Shown in pieces: positions 6,162 through 6,712 of a stretch of DNA of 6,712 bases. Each line of letters starts with the position of its first letter. Within the stretch, counting starts at the first letter, position 1. The stretch spans positions 1,954 to 8,665 of the forward strand of contig PLDP01000113.1 of assembly GCA_003136795.1 (NCBI GenBank). Reading direction: 5' to 3'. This stretch comes from Actinomycetota bacterium. GTDB taxonomy: Bacteria; Actinomycetota; Thermoleophilia; Gaiellales; Gaiellaceae. The notes under the pieces are model-generated. The model worked only from the letters and a program-made list of their open reading frames with translations, made no database searches and was not told the origin of the DNA. The translations under genes and the position numbers were made by a program.

Positions 6162-6619
6162 CGTCGACGTCGGATCTCTGGGACGCGCACGCCGACCGTG
6201 CGATCGTCTGCGAGCTTCAGCTGCGCCAGTTCGGCGGCGTCACGGCCTTCTCGGGCGAGATCGCGACCGTCCGCTGCCTCGAGGACAACGTGCTCGTGAA
6301 GCAGCGCGTGGCCGAGTCGGGAAACGGGCGCGTGCTCGTCGTCGACGGCGGCGGTTCGCTGCGCTGCGCGCTCGTCGGCGACAACGTCGCCGGGCTGGCG
6401 CTCGAGAACGGCTGGGCAGGCCTCGTGATCAACGGTTGCGTCCGGGACGTCGAAGCGCTCGGCCGGCTCGCGATCGGCGTCAAGGCGCTCGGCTCCAATC
6501 CACGGCCGAGCGGCAAGGTCGGCACCGGCGAGCTCGACGTGCCCGTCAGCTTCGGTGGCGCCACCTTCACGCCGGGCGCGACGCTGCACAGCGACGCGGA
6601 CGGAATCCTCGTTCTCTAG
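6158..6619 (+). CDS. rraA: RraA / HMG-CHA aldolase family protein
   Basis: This 153-residue protein covers the full RraA fold (E. coli RraA has 161). It contains FGGVTAFSGEIATVRCLEDN (26-44 region), the glycine-rich VVDGGGSLRCALVGDN (61-76) and NGWAGLVINGCVRDVEAL (84-101). The usual C-terminal PGATLHSDADGILVL is also present. RraA in E. coli binds RNase E and inhibits it. Many homologues are instead class II aldolases for 4-hydroxy-4-methyl-2-oxoglutarate, or oxaloacetate decarboxylases. Asp75, then 20 residues, then Arg96-Asp97 fits the D-x20-R-D metal/substrate signature of the aldolases. From memory, E. coli RraA has Gln at the position of Asp97, so an enzymatic role is at least as likely here as RNase regulation. 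The GTG start at 6158 overlaps the methyltransferase TGA (GTGA), which suggests translational coupling; no strong ribosome site is seen nearby. A tag stop ends it at 6619. Confidence 0.88.
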   Translation: MTSTSDLWDAHADRAIVCELQLRQFGGVTAFSGEIATVRCLEDNVLVKQRVAESGNGRVLVVDGGGSLRCALVGDNVAGLALENGWAGLVINGCVRDVEALGRLAIGVKALGSNPRPSGKVGTGELDVPVSFGGATFTPGATLHSDADGILVL

Positions 6620-6624
6620 AAACG

Positions 6625-6665
6625 TCCGCAAGGAGCGCGCTTTTCCCCGCCTGCCCCCTTGCGGA
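6625..6665. repeat. 9-bp perfect inverted repeat downstream of rraA
   Basis: TCCGCAAGG (6625-6633) and CCTTGCGGA (6657-6665) are exact reverse complements separated by 23 bases. It begins six bases after the rraA stop. As RNA it would be a 9-bp stem with a large loop and no T-run after it, so it is a poor intrinsic terminator. The arm centres are 32 bp apart, about three helical turns, so it could also be a pair of half-sites for a DNA-binding protein. The right arm contains the TTGCGG of the possible promoter that follows. Confidence 0.5.
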
Positions 6666-6687
6666 AAGGTGCCGCGCGTCATAAATT
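6659..6687 (+). promoter_or_regulatory. Possible promoter for a gene beyond the right edge
   Basis: TTGCGG (6659-6664) and TAAATT (6682-6687) resemble -35 and -10 hexamers and are separated by exactly 17 bp. The A/T-rich stretch around 6681-6689 stands out in otherwise GC-rich DNA. The -35 match is only partial (TTG plus unmatched bases), and no downstream gene is visible in the remaining 25 bases, so this is tentative. The rest of 6620-6712 shows nothing else I can name. Confidence 0.3.
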
Positions 6688-6712
6688 TCAGATCCCGCCG
6701 GGCGCGGAGCGC

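Noticed and set aside
978..6619. A single defence or biosynthetic gene cluster across the whole window
   Set aside because: Gene orientations split the region into at least three transcription units, and no nuclease, NTPase, transposase, precursor peptide or synthetase is present to support such a system.
6671..6712. Possible tRNA 3' half (TTCAGATCCCGCC resembling a T-loop)
   Set aside because: The flanking bases do not form a T-stem, the invariant A after the loop purine is G, and no acceptor or anticodon arm can be drawn upstream.

Overview
The window looks like chromosomal DNA from a GC-rich bacterium, most likely an actinobacterium. The MMPL transporter and the three-domain methyltransferase resemble actinobacterial types, and Thermoleophilia-like lineages are a plausible but unproven home. 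G or C dominates third codon positions, which leaves long stop-free frames opposite the real genes. Ribosome-binding sites are weak, and two genes start with GTG. I see no tRNA, rRNA, CRISPR array, insertion sequence or phage gene.

Layout. (1) 1-903 (+): the C-terminal part of an MMPL/RND-type membrane transporter, cut by the window edge. (2) 978-3008 (+): a membrane-anchored extracytoplasmic protein with two tandem beta-propellers, an N-terminal NHL/PQQ-like one and a C-terminal kelch one. (3) 2986-3480 (-): a small secreted or lipid-anchored CHAP-domain cysteine hydrolase, convergent with gene 2 and overlapping it by 23 bases. (4) 3504-4688 (+): a creatinase/aminopeptidase P-like M24 protein with an altered metal site, divergent from gene 3 with only 23 bases between the two ATG codons. 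(5) 4695-6161 (+): a class I SAM-dependent methyltransferase flanked by two extra domains. (6) 6158-6619 (+): an RraA/HMG-aldolase family protein. The last 93 bases hold an inverted repeat and a possible promoter for a gene beyond the window.

How the genes may work together. Genes 1-3 all concern the cell envelope: export, a surface-exposed propeller protein and a putative wall hydrolase. They lie on two strands, so this is a neighbourhood and not one operon. Genes 4-6 form a tight operon, with a 6-base gap and then a 4-base GTGA overlap, and are probably co-transcribed and translationally coupled. A shared pathway for them is not evident.

No gene set here is a clear-cut new defence or biosynthetic system. 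The most unusual signals are the very compact divergent promoter at 3481-3503, the 12-bp inverted repeat around the two overlapping stop codons near 3000, the non-canonical M24 active site, and the twin-propeller architecture.
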